DNA from: Rubrobacter aplysinae
Lineage (GTDB): Bacteria > Actinomycetota > Rubrobacteria > Rubrobacterales > Rubrobacteraceae
Assembly: GCF_001029505.1 (NCBI RefSeq)
Contig: NZ_LEKH01000005.1
Coordinates: 124,001-188,000 of the forward strand
Reading direction: 5' to 3'
DNA: 64,000 bases
Shown here: positions 41,371 through 49,832 of the stretch, piece after piece
Layout of the letters: every line of letters begins with the position of its first letter
Numbering within the stretch: the stretch's first letter is position 1
The notes under the pieces: generated by a model
The model's database searches: none
Told to the model about the DNA's origin: nothing
What the model saw: only the letters and a program-made list of their open reading frames with translations
Program-made: the position numbers and the translations under genes

Positions 41371-41994
41371 CTAACCGGGGTGAGTATAGAGCAGATCGCG
41401 CACCTCCCGCAGCATGGCCTCAGCTAGCTCCCCGGGGGGGCTCGTCGCGTCGAGCCTCACCATCCGCTCCGTCTCTTTCTGCGCGAGCTCCTCGAAGCAC
41501 TCCTCCGCCCGCCCCATGAAGCCCGCTCCGGCCCGCTCTATCCGGTCAAGCGAGGCCCCGCTCTCCCACGCCCGGCGCTCCCTCTCCGCAGCGTCCAGAG
41601 CCAGATAGAATGTCCGGTCTGGCACGAGACCGTCCACCGCCCACCCGTTGAGCCAGCGTACCGTGTCTACGCCCAGCCCCCGCCCGGCGCCCTGGTAGGC
41701 GAGGCTGGAGTCCAGGTAACGCTCGCACACCACGACCGCACCCTCCGCCAGCGCCGGACGCAGGCCGTTACGGACGTGATCCGCCCGGGCGGCGGCGTAC
41801 AGGTAGGCCTCGGTCCAGGCGTCCACCTCGAGCTCGGGGTCGAGCAGAACCTCCCGGATGCGCTCGGCGGCCGGGGTGCCGCCCGGCTCCCGGGTAAACA
41901 TCGTCTGCCCGAGAGCCGGCGTCTCTGAGAACCTCTGGCGCAGGAGCCGCACCAGAGTGCTCTTGCCGGAGAAGTCGAGGCCCTCGATGGTCAC
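41371..41994 (-). CDS. tmk: Thymidylate kinase
   Basis: The frame contains VTIEGLDFSGKSTLVRLLRQ (P-loop), MFTREPGGTPAAERIREVLL, VVCERYLDSSLAYQGAGRGL (the DR(Y/H)-like motif as ERY) and VPDRTFYLALDAAERERRAW (lid). It phosphorylates dTMP. The start is unclear: a GTG at 41994 gives 207 residues but has no close ribosome site, while AGGGGAGAG at about 42028-42036 abuts a CTG at 42027 that would add 11 residues. Longer readings run into the upstream hydrolase gene and are rejected. Confidence 0.88.
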   Translation of the reverse strand: MTIEGLDFSGKSTLVRLLRQRFSETPALGQTMFTREPGGTPAAERIREVLLDPELEVDAWTEAYLYAAARADHVRNGLRPALAEGAVVVCERYLDSSLAYQGAGRGLGVDTVRWLNGWAVDGLVPDRTFYLALDAAERERRAWESGASLDRIERAGAGFMGRAEECFEELAQKETERMVRLDATSPPGELAEAMLREVRDLLYTHPG

Positions 41995-42041
41995 GAAGAC
42001 GCCGTTTTCTCGAACTCCCGGGACCAGCTCTCCCCTGTGTC

Positions 42042-42833
42042 CTAGGCCACGGCCCGGCCGCCGGAGCCCCGGCCCGAGCCGCGCCTGGACGCCTCCACGT
42101 GCGCCTCGAAGAGAGCCCGCTGGGAGGCACCATACTCGGACGAGCCGCGCATGGCCTCGGCGTGCCACTGCACCCCGAGCAGCCAGCGCCGGGAGAAGTC
42201 CCGGCTCTCCAGGGCCTCGATCAGACCGTCCTCCGAACGTCCGACAACCGAGAGCCCGGCGGCCACGCTCTTTACCGCTTGATGGTGGTACGAGTTGACC
42301 TCCATGTGCTCCGTGCCGGAGAACTCGGCGATCCGGGAGCCCGGGGCCACCTCGACGCCGTGGCGCGGCACCCACTTGGGATCGGTCTGGCGGTGATCCA
42401 CCCCGCGCTCGCCGAACTGCGCGGGCACGTCCTGATACAGCGTGCCGCCGAGGGCGACGTTCATCAGCTGCATGCCGCGGCAGATGCCGAACACCGGAAG
42501 CCCGGCCTCCAGCGCCGCGGAGAGAATCTCGAACTCGAAGGCGTCCCGCTCGGGGATAATCTGCGCGAGAGCGGAGTGCGGCTCCTCGCTATACGCCCGG
42601 GGATGCAGGTCGGTCCCGCCACTGAGCAGGAGCCCGTCCAGGCCGCGCACCATCGCCCCGGCTGCCCCCCGGGGATCGCCGGCGAGCGGCGGCAGCACCA
42701 CCGGCACACCACCGGCCTGCTCCACCCCGCTCACGTAGTCCAGGTCCGCGCGCACGAACTCCCCCAGTGGGCGAGTCGCGCTCGTCTCCGTATCCTCTTT
42801 CAAGGTTGCCGTTACACCAATTACGGGACCCAA
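42042..42833 (-). CDS. Peptidase C26 / gamma-glutamyl-GABA hydrolase-like protein
   Basis: This 263-residue class I amidotransferase-fold hydrolase begins MGPVIGVTATLKED. It has LDGLLLSGGTDLHPRAYSEE, the nucleophile elbow VFGICRGMQLMNVALGGTLY, EVNSYHHQAVKSVAAGLSVV and the catalytic His-Glu in LLGVQWHAEAM. The PuuD group cleaves gamma-glutamyl linkages, but the natural substrate here is unknown. It sits between topA and tmk on the same strand, beyond a terminator. Confidence 0.9.
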   Translation of the reverse strand: MGPVIGVTATLKEDTETSATRPLGEFVRADLDYVSGVEQAGGVPVVLPPLAGDPRGAAGAMVRGLDGLLLSGGTDLHPRAYSEEPHSALAQIIPERDAFEFEILSAALEAGLPVFGICRGMQLMNVALGGTLYQDVPAQFGERGVDHRQTDPKWVPRHGVEVAPGSRIAEFSGTEHMEVNSYHHQAVKSVAAGLSVVGRSEDGLIEALESRDFSRRWLLGVQWHAEAMRGSSEYGASQRALFEAHVEASRRGSGRGSGGRAVA

Positions 42834-42933
42834 AGTCTGCTACTCTCCTATATGCTCACGGAACATAGTGGAATATGCTACCGCAAATCGGCGGCCGATT
42901 CCAAGCGGCCGTCACATGACTGCCATACGTAGT

Positions 42934-42977
42934 GTGCACGGGCCGCTCCCAGAATCATGGGTAGGCGGCCCGTGCAC
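42934..42977 (-). terminator. Terminator of topA
   Basis: GTGCACGGGCCGC pairs perfectly with GCGGCCCGTGCAC (13 bp, 18-base loop), 15 bases beyond the topA stop at 42992 on the minus strand. Confidence 0.8.
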
Positions 42978-42991
42978 GTAGAGAGCCGGGC

Positions 42992-45154
42992 CTAGGTGGT
43001 AGAGCCCTCCAGCTCCTTCTCGCGGGCCTGCCCGTTGCCGGAGGAGCCGTCCTCCGTCACGCCGTCGCCGGACTTGGCATCCTCGCCGTCGTTGTTTTTA
43101 GACCCGGCCTCCTTGCGGGCGCGGGCTTTCTCGCGCTCCTCCTGCTTTTTGGGGCAGGACATGTCGATGCACGTGATCCAGGGCCGGCGCCCGCCGACGA
43201 CCTTGATCTCGGGAGAGCCGCACGCCTCGCACAGGGTGCCCAGGGGTATGATCTCACCCCGCGGCGGCAGCGAGTAGGTCTGGTCGCAGTCGGGATAACC
43301 CTCGCAGCCGGCGAACCGCTTGCCGCTCTTCTTGGCGCGGCGCACGGTCAGGTTCAAGCCGCACTTCTTGCACGGCCCGAGCACCGAGTCCTCCCGGATA
43401 CCGGCGCGCACCACGTCGGCGAACTCGTCCTGCACGCTTTCCAGCTCGCCATAGACCTTGCGCAGGACCTCCTTGGACCGGTCCACCACGGCTTCCTTAC
43501 TCGTCTCGCCCTCGGAGATGCTGTCCATGCTCGCCTCTAGCTCGGAGGTCATCTCGTGTGTGGCGATCTCGGAGGCAAAGTCCGTGAGGGCCTTGGCGAC
43601 CGCGATGCCGGTCTCCGTCGGTATCAGGGGATCGGCGTGGACGTAGCCCCGGTCGTAGAGGTTCTGGATGATGTTCGGGCGCGTCGCCTTCGTGCCGAGC
43701 CCGAGGTCCTCCATGACCTGTATGAGGCGACCCTGTCCGTAGCGTCCCGGCGGCTGGGTCTCCTTACCGATGACCTCGGCGCTGTTGACCCGCAGCTCTT
43801 GACCCTCGGAGAGGCTCGGGAGCTCCTCGTCGGCCCGGCGGCTATAGGGGTACACCCCGAGCCAGCCTTCCTCGGTGACGACCGTGCCGCCGGTGGTCAG
43901 CGTCTCGCCACCGGAGTCGAAGTTGAGCGTGGTGCGCAGCGTCTTTGCCGGGGCGGAGAGGGTGGCCAGAAAGCGCCGCACGACGAGCTGATAGATCTTC
44001 CACTGATCGTCGCGCAGCGCCTTCTTGGAAGCGTAGCCGGTCGGATAGATCGGGGGGTGGTCAGTCGTCTCCTTCTTGCCCCGCGTCGGTGAGAGCTTCT
44101 CCTTCTTGAGTAGCCCTTCGGCGTAGGAGCCTGCGCCCTCGACCTTCTTGAGGTAGCCGAGCGTCTCCCGCAGATCCAGCGAACGCGGGTACACGGTGTT
44201 GTCGGTCCGCGGGTAGGAGATGTAGCCGTCGGTGTACAGATCCTCGGCTATGCGCGAGGCCCGCGAGGGCGAGAAACCGAGGTTCGCCGCCGCCGAGAGA
44301 AACACCGTCGTGCTAAAGGGTGTCGGCGGCTTGCGCTGGGCCTCTTTCTGCTTGACCTCGGTGACGGTGGTGGCGTCCGTGATGTTGCCATGCGCGGTCC
44401 GGGCCGACTCCTCATCGTCGAAGCGCTCGGTCTGGTGGCGCACGGGGAAGTCCTGCGCGCCGTCGGATAGCTCGGCGTGCAGCTCCCAGTACGGCACGGG
44501 CACGAACGCCCGGCGCTCCCGCTCGCGGTCGGCTATGAGCGCCAAGGTTGGCGACTGCACTCGGCCCACGGAGAGGAACGCGCTACCGTAGCGTTTGGTT
44601 GCGCGGGAGACCCAGCGGGTCAGGGTAGCGCCCCAGATCAGGTCTATATCCTGCCGCGCCTCCCCGGCGGCGGCCAGGTCGTGCGAGACCTCCACAAGCT
44701 CGTCGAAGGCCCGGTTGACCTCCGGCCCGGTAAGCGCCGAGAACCTGGCCCGCCGGACGTGATCCTCTAGCTCCGGCTTGGCCTCCAGGACCAGCGAGAG
44801 CGCCTCCACACCGATGAGCTCGCCCTCGCGGTCGAAGTCGGTGGCCACGATCACGCTATCCGCCTTCTTCGAGAGCGAGCGGATGGCCTCGGCCACCCCC
44901 TTCTCGGAGACGGACTTGTGGATCTCGGCGTCTATGAGCGCGGAGGGCTCGACCTTCTGCCAGTTGGAGTACTCCTCCGGGTACTCGGGGTTCAGGACGT
45001 GGCCCTTGAGCCCGACGGACATGGCATCCTCGCCGTTCCAGGTGAAGCTGTGGTGGGGCACGCTACGATGCTTGCCGTCCTTCACCGGACCATCCGCGAG
45101 GAACTGGGAGATCTTCTTCGCCGCGTTTGCTTTCTCGGAGATAATTAATAGCAT
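42992..45154 (-). CDS. topA: DNA topoisomerase I, archaeal-type
   Basis: The 720-residue type IA enzyme begins MLLIISEKANAAKKISQFLA. The TOPRIM domain has VIVATDFDREGELIGVEALS; SVGRVQSPTLALIADRERER follows, and the active-site Tyr is in YISYPRTDNTVYPRSLDL. Two C-terminal four-Cys zinc ribbons are present (CKKCGLNLTV to YPDCDQ; CEACGSPEIKV to CIDMSC). The N-terminal style (no MSKxLVIVESPAKA opening, HVLNPEYPEEYSNW) and overall order resemble the archaeal TopA subfamily more than the usual actinobacterial enzyme. It occupies the normal actinobacterial topA place beside tmk and holB, so it is probably the housekeeping relaxase. Confidence 0.9.
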   Translation of the reverse strand: MLLIISEKANAAKKISQFLADGPVKDGKHRSVPHHSFTWNGEDAMSVGLKGHVLNPEYPEEYSNWQKVEPSALIDAEIHKSVSEKGVAEAIRSLSKKADSVIVATDFDREGELIGVEALSLVLEAKPELEDHVRRARFSALTGPEVNRAFDELVEVSHDLAAAGEARQDIDLIWGATLTRWVSRATKRYGSAFLSVGRVQSPTLALIADRERERRAFVPVPYWELHAELSDGAQDFPVRHQTERFDDEESARTAHGNITDATTVTEVKQKEAQRKPPTPFSTTVFLSAAANLGFSPSRASRIAEDLYTDGYISYPRTDNTVYPRSLDLRETLGYLKKVEGAGSYAEGLLKKEKLSPTRGKKETTDHPPIYPTGYASKKALRDDQWKIYQLVVRRFLATLSAPAKTLRTTLNFDSGGETLTTGGTVVTEEGWLGVYPYSRRADEELPSLSEGQELRVNSAEVIGKETQPPGRYGQGRLIQVMEDLGLGTKATRPNIIQNLYDRGYVHADPLIPTETGIAVAKALTDFASEIATHEMTSELEASMDSISEGETSKEAVVDRSKEVLRKVYGELESVQDEFADVVRAGIREDSVLGPCKKCGLNLTVRRAKKSGKRFAGCEGYPDCDQTYSLPPRGEIIPLGTLCEACGSPEIKVVGGRRPWITCIDMSCPKKQEEREKARARKEAGSKNNDGEDAKSGDGVTEDGSSGNGQAREKELEGSTT

Positions 45155-45245
45155 GTGCAGAGTTTATAACACGATGGTCAAACAGCGAAACCGGCGGGCC
45201 ACCCGTATCGGAACGGCTTGAGACCCGGATCACACCACCCTTATC

Positions 45246-46229
45246 CTAACCCTGGGCAACCTCGGCCTCGGCGGACTCCACGGACTCGGTGGGCTCCCCT
45301 ATCATGCGCCGCACCAGGAGCAGACCAAACAGCCCGAGCAGGGTGGCGAACCACAGCGTGGCGATGCGGATAACGAGCGTGAGCGCGACCGCGATCCCCC
45401 CGGCGAGCCCGGCCACGGTGCCGAACATCCCGGCCAGACCGGCCTCCGCGACCCCGATGCCGCCGGGCACGAAGCTCAGGGCCCCGGCGAGCGAGCTAAC
45501 CGCGAAGATGAACACGACCACCAGGAAAGGCTGTCCGGCCCCGACGCCGACGGCGCAGAGGTAGACCGCCAAACACTCGAGGCCCCACGACGCAAACGAG
45601 ATCACGGTCCCCACTATCATGGGCCGCGCCCCGAGCAGCGTGTTGGACGCGCCGTGGAAGTCTCCGACGTGCGGGGCCAGCTTGTCGAGCACCGGCAGTC
45701 GGGACATGACACGCTCGGCCAGCACCGAGAGCCGCTTGGAGCGCAGCACCGCGATGCCGAGCACGGTCATGCCCAGAAACAGCAGCAGCAGACCTGGACC
45801 ATAGTTGAAAGCGAGCACCCCGAGCATACCCCAAAGGACCATCCCGGTCCCGTCCGTCGCCCGCTCGGCGACCACCGCCGGGGCCGTTCGAGCCACCGGA
45901 TCTCCTGAGACCTGCTTCACGAAAAGGCTCTTTAGCACCTCCCCGAGCTTGCCGGGTGAGATCGCCATGGAGAGCCCGGCGGTGAAGATGGCCGCGTTTA
46001 TGCCGGTGGGCAGCGAGATGCCGAGCACCTTCAGGTAGTAGACCCAGCGGAAGAAGCGCCCCACGTAGGAGAGCGCCACGAGGCCCAGGATCACCGGCAC
46101 CAGGGACCACCGGAAGCCGTCGAGCGCGGCGCGCAGGTCACCGAACCCCGAGATTATGAAAAGGACGAGGTACACCGCGACCGCGAGGACGATGGCGAGC
46201 AACAGGTTGCGTTTCAGGCGCTCCAGCAA
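45246..46229 (-). CDS. Lysylphosphatidylglycerol synthase-like / UPF0104 flippase membrane protein
   Basis: The 327-residue polytopic protein has about eight helices, with ALSYVGRFFRWVYYLKVLGI, FTAGLSMAISPGKLGEVLKS, AVVAERATDGTGMVLWGMLG and LAGALSFVPGGIGVAEAGLA. These are the conserved blocks of the family shared with the flippase domain of MprF (PF03706). A lipid or lipid-linked-sugar transfer role is likely. It overlaps in operon fashion with the UbiA gene upstream, which starts its lipid intermediate work; the gap is 12 bases. Confidence 0.88.
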   Translation of the reverse strand: MLERLKRNLLLAIVLAVAVYLVLFIISGFGDLRAALDGFRWSLVPVILGLVALSYVGRFFRWVYYLKVLGISLPTGINAAIFTAGLSMAISPGKLGEVLKSLFVKQVSGDPVARTAPAVVAERATDGTGMVLWGMLGVLAFNYGPGLLLLFLGMTVLGIAVLRSKRLSVLAERVMSRLPVLDKLAPHVGDFHGASNTLLGARPMIVGTVISFASWGLECLAVYLCAVGVGAGQPFLVVVFIFAVSSLAGALSFVPGGIGVAEAGLAGMFGTVAGLAGGIAVALTLVIRIATLWFATLLGLFGLLLVRRMIGEPTESVESAEAEVAQG

Positions 46230-46241
46230 GCCCGGCTCCTC

Positions 46242-47135
46242 CTAGGCGGTGTAGATGACGCTCATCACGACGGCCAGCCACAGCAGCAGCGTCACCTGCA
46301 GGGGCCGGTCCTGGAGGAGCAGGGTGTCCGGGTTGCCGCCGCCGTCCCGGTGCACGAGCAGCATGTACCGGAACACGCCGTAGATCACGAACGGGATGCT
46401 CGCCATCATGAAGCGGTCCTCGTACTCGAAGAACGTGTACATCGAGTACGCGATGATCGTGGCCGAGAGCATGATGTTCATCATCTCGTCCAGCACCGGC
46501 ACCGAGTAGTCCTTGAGGTTCCGCCGGTGGCCGGATGCCCCTTCTCCCAGGCTCGCGAGTTCGTGACGGCGTTTGGAGAACCCGAGAAAGAGTGTGAGTA
46601 GGCCGGTGCACACGATCAACCACGGCGACAGCGCCGTGCCGACCGCGGCGACCCCAGCCAGCGCCCGCAGCACGAACCCGGCGGAGATGCTCATCACGTC
46701 CAGGATACTCAGGTGCTTGAGGACGGTGGTGTAGAGCGCCTGCAGAGCTATGTACGCCGCCCCGGCGAGCCCGACCCCGACGTCGAGCGCGAACCCCGCG
46801 AGGAGCCCGCCCACGGCGAGTAGCGCGGCGAAGATCACCGCGCTCCTCACCGGGATCTCGCCGCTGGCGACCGGACGCGACTGCTTCTCGGGGTGCTTAC
46901 GATCCTCATCCACGTCGAGCACGTCGTTGGCGGCGTAGACCGCACCCGAAAGAGCGCAGAATACCGCAAAGGCGAGCAGCGCCTTCAGGATGGAGCCCAG
47001 GACCAGGGCCTCACCAGAGAACACGAGACCGGCCAGCACGAACCCGTTCTTGGTCCACTGGCGCGGCCTTACAAGCTTTATATAGGCTCCCGGCCCCGCG
47101 AAATTACTAGATTCCATGAGAGCGGTTTCTACCAC
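46242..47135 (-). CDS. Decaprenyl-phosphate phosphoribosyltransferase-like UbiA prenyltransferase
   Basis: The 297-residue membrane protein has nine likely helices and the UbiA Asp-rich site NDVLDVDEDRKHPEKQSRP followed by VASGEIPVRSA. KLVRPRQWTKNGFVLAGLVF at the N-terminus and FSKRRHELASLGEGASGHRR are typical of DPPR synthase (Rv3806c group), which makes decaprenylphosphoryl-phosphoribose for arabinan synthesis. Other UbiA enzymes cannot be fully excluded. The next gene, a flippase-like protein, suits a lipid-linked pentose pathway. An ATG at 47117 is an alternative start. Confidence 0.85.
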   Translation of the reverse strand: MVETALMESSNFAGPGAYIKLVRPRQWTKNGFVLAGLVFSGEALVLGSILKALLAFAVFCALSGAVYAANDVLDVDEDRKHPEKQSRPVASGEIPVRSAVIFAALLAVGGLLAGFALDVGVGLAGAAYIALQALYTTVLKHLSILDVMSISAGFVLRALAGVAAVGTALSPWLIVCTGLLTLFLGFSKRRHELASLGEGASGHRRNLKDYSVPVLDEMMNIMLSATIIAYSMYTFFEYEDRFMMASIPFVIYGVFRYMLLVHRDGGGNPDTLLLQDRPLQVTLLLWLAVVMSVIYTA

Positions 47136-47187
47136 AAACCACCCCCGAAATCTCTAGCCCGGGCCCGCCTGTTGCATAATCGTCCGC

Positions 47188-47745
47188 ATGAGAGGAAGAG
47201 AGGCTCGTGGCAAAGACTCTCGGGGGCCAGCGTCAGCTAGCCCGGCGGAACGGGAGGTCGTCGAGAGCCGGACCATCGCGGGTATCTCCCGCGAGAGCCT
47301 TTTCAGGCGGCTCTCGGATGTGGAGCGTTTCCCGGAGTGGGGTTACGGGCTAAGAAGCGTGAGGCTGCGCCCCGCACCTCCTCCACCCTCCACACACTCT
47401 GGACCCACCATCCACAATGGCCTGCGAACTGGAGACCAGATCGAGTTCGGACTGCGCGCCGCCGGTATGGAGCACCACGTAACGAGCCTCGTCACCCGGA
47501 TCGAGCCTCCCAGGCTCATAGAGTGGCGCTACCTCTCCGGAGCCAGCGGATATGGAGGCTGGCTACTGGAAGACGTGTCCGGGGAAGCCGGTCTCACGGC
47601 ACGCATGACGCTCTCCACCGACTACTCGGTGGAGCCGCCGTGGCTGGACAGGCTTGCCCACCGACCGTTCTTCCGGGGGCTCATATCCGACCTTATGGGG
47701 CGTTCGCTGCGGCGTCTCGCGGAAGGTCTGGAGCGCGAGTTCTAG
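47188..47745 (+). CDS. SRPBCC-fold polyketide cyclase/dehydrase-like protein
   Basis: The 185-residue protein has the START/SRPBCC order: ESRTIAGISRESLFRRLSDV, ERFPEWGYGLRSVRLR, a loop with several prolines, VTRIEPPRLIEWRYLSGAS and a C-terminal helix RGLISDLMGRSLRRLAEGLE. These proteins bind hydrophobic ligands in a deep cavity. No partner is suggested by the neighbours; it is divergent from the UbiA gene and convergent with tatC. Confidence 0.8.
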   Translation: MRGREARGKDSRGPASASPAEREVVESRTIAGISRESLFRRLSDVERFPEWGYGLRSVRLRPAPPPPSTHSGPTIHNGLRTGDQIEFGLRAAGMEHHVTSLVTRIEPPRLIEWRYLSGASGYGGWLLEDVSGEAGLTARMTLSTDYSVEPPWLDRLAHRPFFRGLISDLMGRSLRRLAEGLEREF

Positions 47746-47751
47746 ACCCCG

Positions 47752-48597
47752 CTAGAGATCGTCGTCGTCCCTGTCGCGGTAACCATTCTCGTCCGGGTCG
47801 TTGCCGAAGTCCGGCGCCACCCTCGTCGAGCTCGGGTTCACGTACCGGGCGATAACGATGCTGACCTCGTACAGCCCGATCAGGGGCACTGCCATCAGGA
47901 TCATGCTCATGGGATCCGCAGGCGTAAGCATCGCGGCGAGCACCGCGTTCACCACGATGGCGTGGCGGCGGTACTTCCTGAGCATCGGCGCGTCTATGAG
48001 GCCCAGCCTCGCCCCTATGTAGGTCGCCGCCGGCAGCTCGAAGGAGATGCCGAACGCCAACATGAAGCGCGTCACGAACGACAGGTAAGCCTGACCCTGG
48101 ATAAACGTCTCGTAACGCGGGCCGCCGAAGGTGAGCAGGAAGTTCAGCGCGAAGGGCAGCACCACGAAGTAGGCAAAGACCATCCCGGCCAGAAACAGCG
48201 ATGAGGAAAGGGCTATGAGGATGTAGGTAAACACCTTGCCCATGTCCCCGACCGCCGGGGCCACGAAGGCCCAGAGCTGGTAGATCAGGACCGGAACGGT
48301 AAACACGAACGCGGCGTAGATCACCAGCTTCACGTCCGTGAAGAACGCCTCGGTGACGCCCGTGATGATGAGGTCTCCCCCGGCTCCGGGGTTCAAAAGA
48401 TCCCGCGACACCGCGGGCTCGACCAGGAAGTTGAAGAGCTGGGGTCTGAATACAGCCGCCACCACGGTGGCGACGACGAGGGCGAGGAGTATCTTGAAGA
48501 GCCTGGAGCGGAGCTCGTCCAGGTGCTCTATGATCGTCATCCGCGCCTCATAGCGCGCGCGTTCCTCCGCCTGCGGCGGGCTCAGGCGATTCGCCAT
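47752..48597 (-). CDS. tatC: Twin-arginine translocase subunit TatC
   Basis: The 281-residue protein has six helices and the TatC marks MTIIEHLDELRSRLFKILLA (N-terminal helix with Glu), VLIYQLWAFVAPAVGDMGK and SFELPAATYIGARLG. It recognises twin-Arg signal peptides. The C-terminal tail is acidic (DFGNDPDENGYRDRDDDDL). It follows tatA by eight bases, forming a tatA-tatC unit; no tatB is seen. Confidence 0.95.
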   Translation of the reverse strand: MANRLSPPQAEERARYEARMTIIEHLDELRSRLFKILLALVVATVVAAVFRPQLFNFLVEPAVSRDLLNPGAGGDLIITGVTEAFFTDVKLVIYAAFVFTVPVLIYQLWAFVAPAVGDMGKVFTYILIALSSSLFLAGMVFAYFVVLPFALNFLLTFGGPRYETFIQGQAYLSFVTRFMLAFGISFELPAATYIGARLGLIDAPMLRKYRRHAIVVNAVLAAMLTPADPMSMILMAVPLIGLYEVSIVIARYVNPSSTRVAPDFGNDPDENGYRDRDDDDL

Positions 48598-48605
48598 CTA
48601 GGGTT

Positions 48606-48926
48606 TTAGCTTCTCTGCTCGGTCTTGCTGGCTCCGCTGGTCTCGTCGGAGGACTCGCTCGAGGAACCGTTAGAGGAGTCGTGCCCGGAGCGCGCGTCCT
48701 GGCCGCCGTCGGAGCTACCGGAGGCCGGGGCGTTGGCGGTCTCACTGTCCACCCGGCTCTCGTCGCCGTCCGAGCTCTTGTCGTCCTCCAGCTCGCCCGA
48801 GGCTCCCTGACGGAACTCGCGCATACCGGTCCCGAGCCCCTTGGCGAGCTCCGGGATCTTCTTCGCCCCGAAGAGCAGTAAGACTATTACCAGAACTATT
48901 ATTAGCTGTGTTGGTCCTGGGGTCAC
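48606..48926 (-). CDS. tatA: Twin-arginine translocase subunit TatA
   Basis: The 106-residue protein has an N-terminal helix (TQLIIVLVIVLLLFGAKKIP), the hinge FGAKKIPELAKGLG and an amphipathic helix GLGTGMREFRQG, the TatA hallmark. The remaining 60 residues are a Ser-, Asp- and Glu-rich disordered tail, longer than usual. It forms the translocation pore with TatC. Confidence 0.93.
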   Translation of the reverse strand: MTPGPTQLIIVLVIVLLLFGAKKIPELAKGLGTGMREFRQGASGELEDDKSSDGDESRVDSETANAPASGSSDGGQDARSGHDSSNGSSSESSDETSGASKTEQRS

Positions 48927-49018
48927 CTTTTCTCCCTTCCTCTTAGCCGTCCTGGCTCGTGTTCCCGCTATCGTATCTACGGAATTATATAGCTTTACGG
49001 TACAGAAGGCGCGCTGGA

Positions 49019-49684
49019 TTACCCGCCGGAGCCTCCTCCGCCCGAAGTTCCGCCTCCGGGACCGCCGGAGCCACCCTCGTCCAGCAGGCTCTGTATCCTG
49101 TCCTCGACCTGTCCGGCCTGCTCGCTATCTGGCTCGAGGTCGAGGTAGCCATTGTAGTACTGGATGGCCTCGCCGGGGTCCCCGGCCTGGTCGTAGGCGG
49201 AGCCCGCCTGCAGGAAGGCGTCGGCGTCCTCGGAGTCGCGCTCGGTGGCGGCGGCAAAGGCGTCCCCGGCCTTCCGAAAGGACTCGTCCCTCTCCCCCTC
49301 TGGCTGGGCCTGGGCCTGCTGCACCCGCGCCTGTCCCAGCAGCAGTGGTATGTCGGCGTTGTCGGGGGCGCGGTCCATGCCGTCCTCCAGGAGGGAGATA
49401 CCCTTGCTGGACTGGCCGTCGCTGAGGTAGAGGGTGGCTAGGTCCGTGATCGCCTCCGGGTCCTCCGGGTTGTCTTCGAGGGTCTGCTCGGCCTCCTGTA
49501 TCTGGGGGCCGAGGTCCTGGGACTGCTGTTGCTGACCCTGATCCTGCCCGCCGAACACCTCTAGCAGGTTGTAGCTGCCGGTGGCCGTGAAGCCTATGAT
49601 CACGGATGAGAACAGGAACCCCACCGCGAGCACTATCGCGACGAGGCGGGTCCAGAAGCTCAACCTGTTGCGGTCCATCATCAT
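49019..49684 (-). CDS. Membrane-anchored TPR-repeat protein
   Basis: The 221-residue protein has one N-terminal helix (TRLVAIVLAVGFLFSSVIIG), a Gln-rich linker (QDQGQQQQSQD) and about three TPR units: QTLEDNPEDPEAITDLATLY, PLLLGQARVQQAQAQ and ADAFLQAGSAYDQAGDPGEA. The tail is Gly/Ser-rich. It probably acts as a cell-envelope scaffold. The tat genes lie downstream on the same strand. Confidence 0.82.
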   Translation of the reverse strand: MMMDRNRLSFWTRLVAIVLAVGFLFSSVIIGFTATGSYNLLEVFGGQDQGQQQQSQDLGPQIQEAEQTLEDNPEDPEAITDLATLYLSDGQSSKGISLLEDGMDRAPDNADIPLLLGQARVQQAQAQPEGERDESFRKAGDAFAAATERDSEDADAFLQAGSAYDQAGDPGEAIQYYNGYLDLEPDSEQAGQVEDRIQSLLDEGGSGGPGGGTSGGGGSGG

Positions 49685-49832
49685 GGTTGCGGCTGGATCT
49701 CCTCTGGAATACTAACGGTGCTAACGTCTTATCGAGCTGCACTCCGGCGTCCCGCTTCTCGGCGAGAGCCCGGCACCCCGATTGTATATCAGCCTCCGGC
49801 GTGCCACAGGTGGAGGCTGACTATAGCGTATC

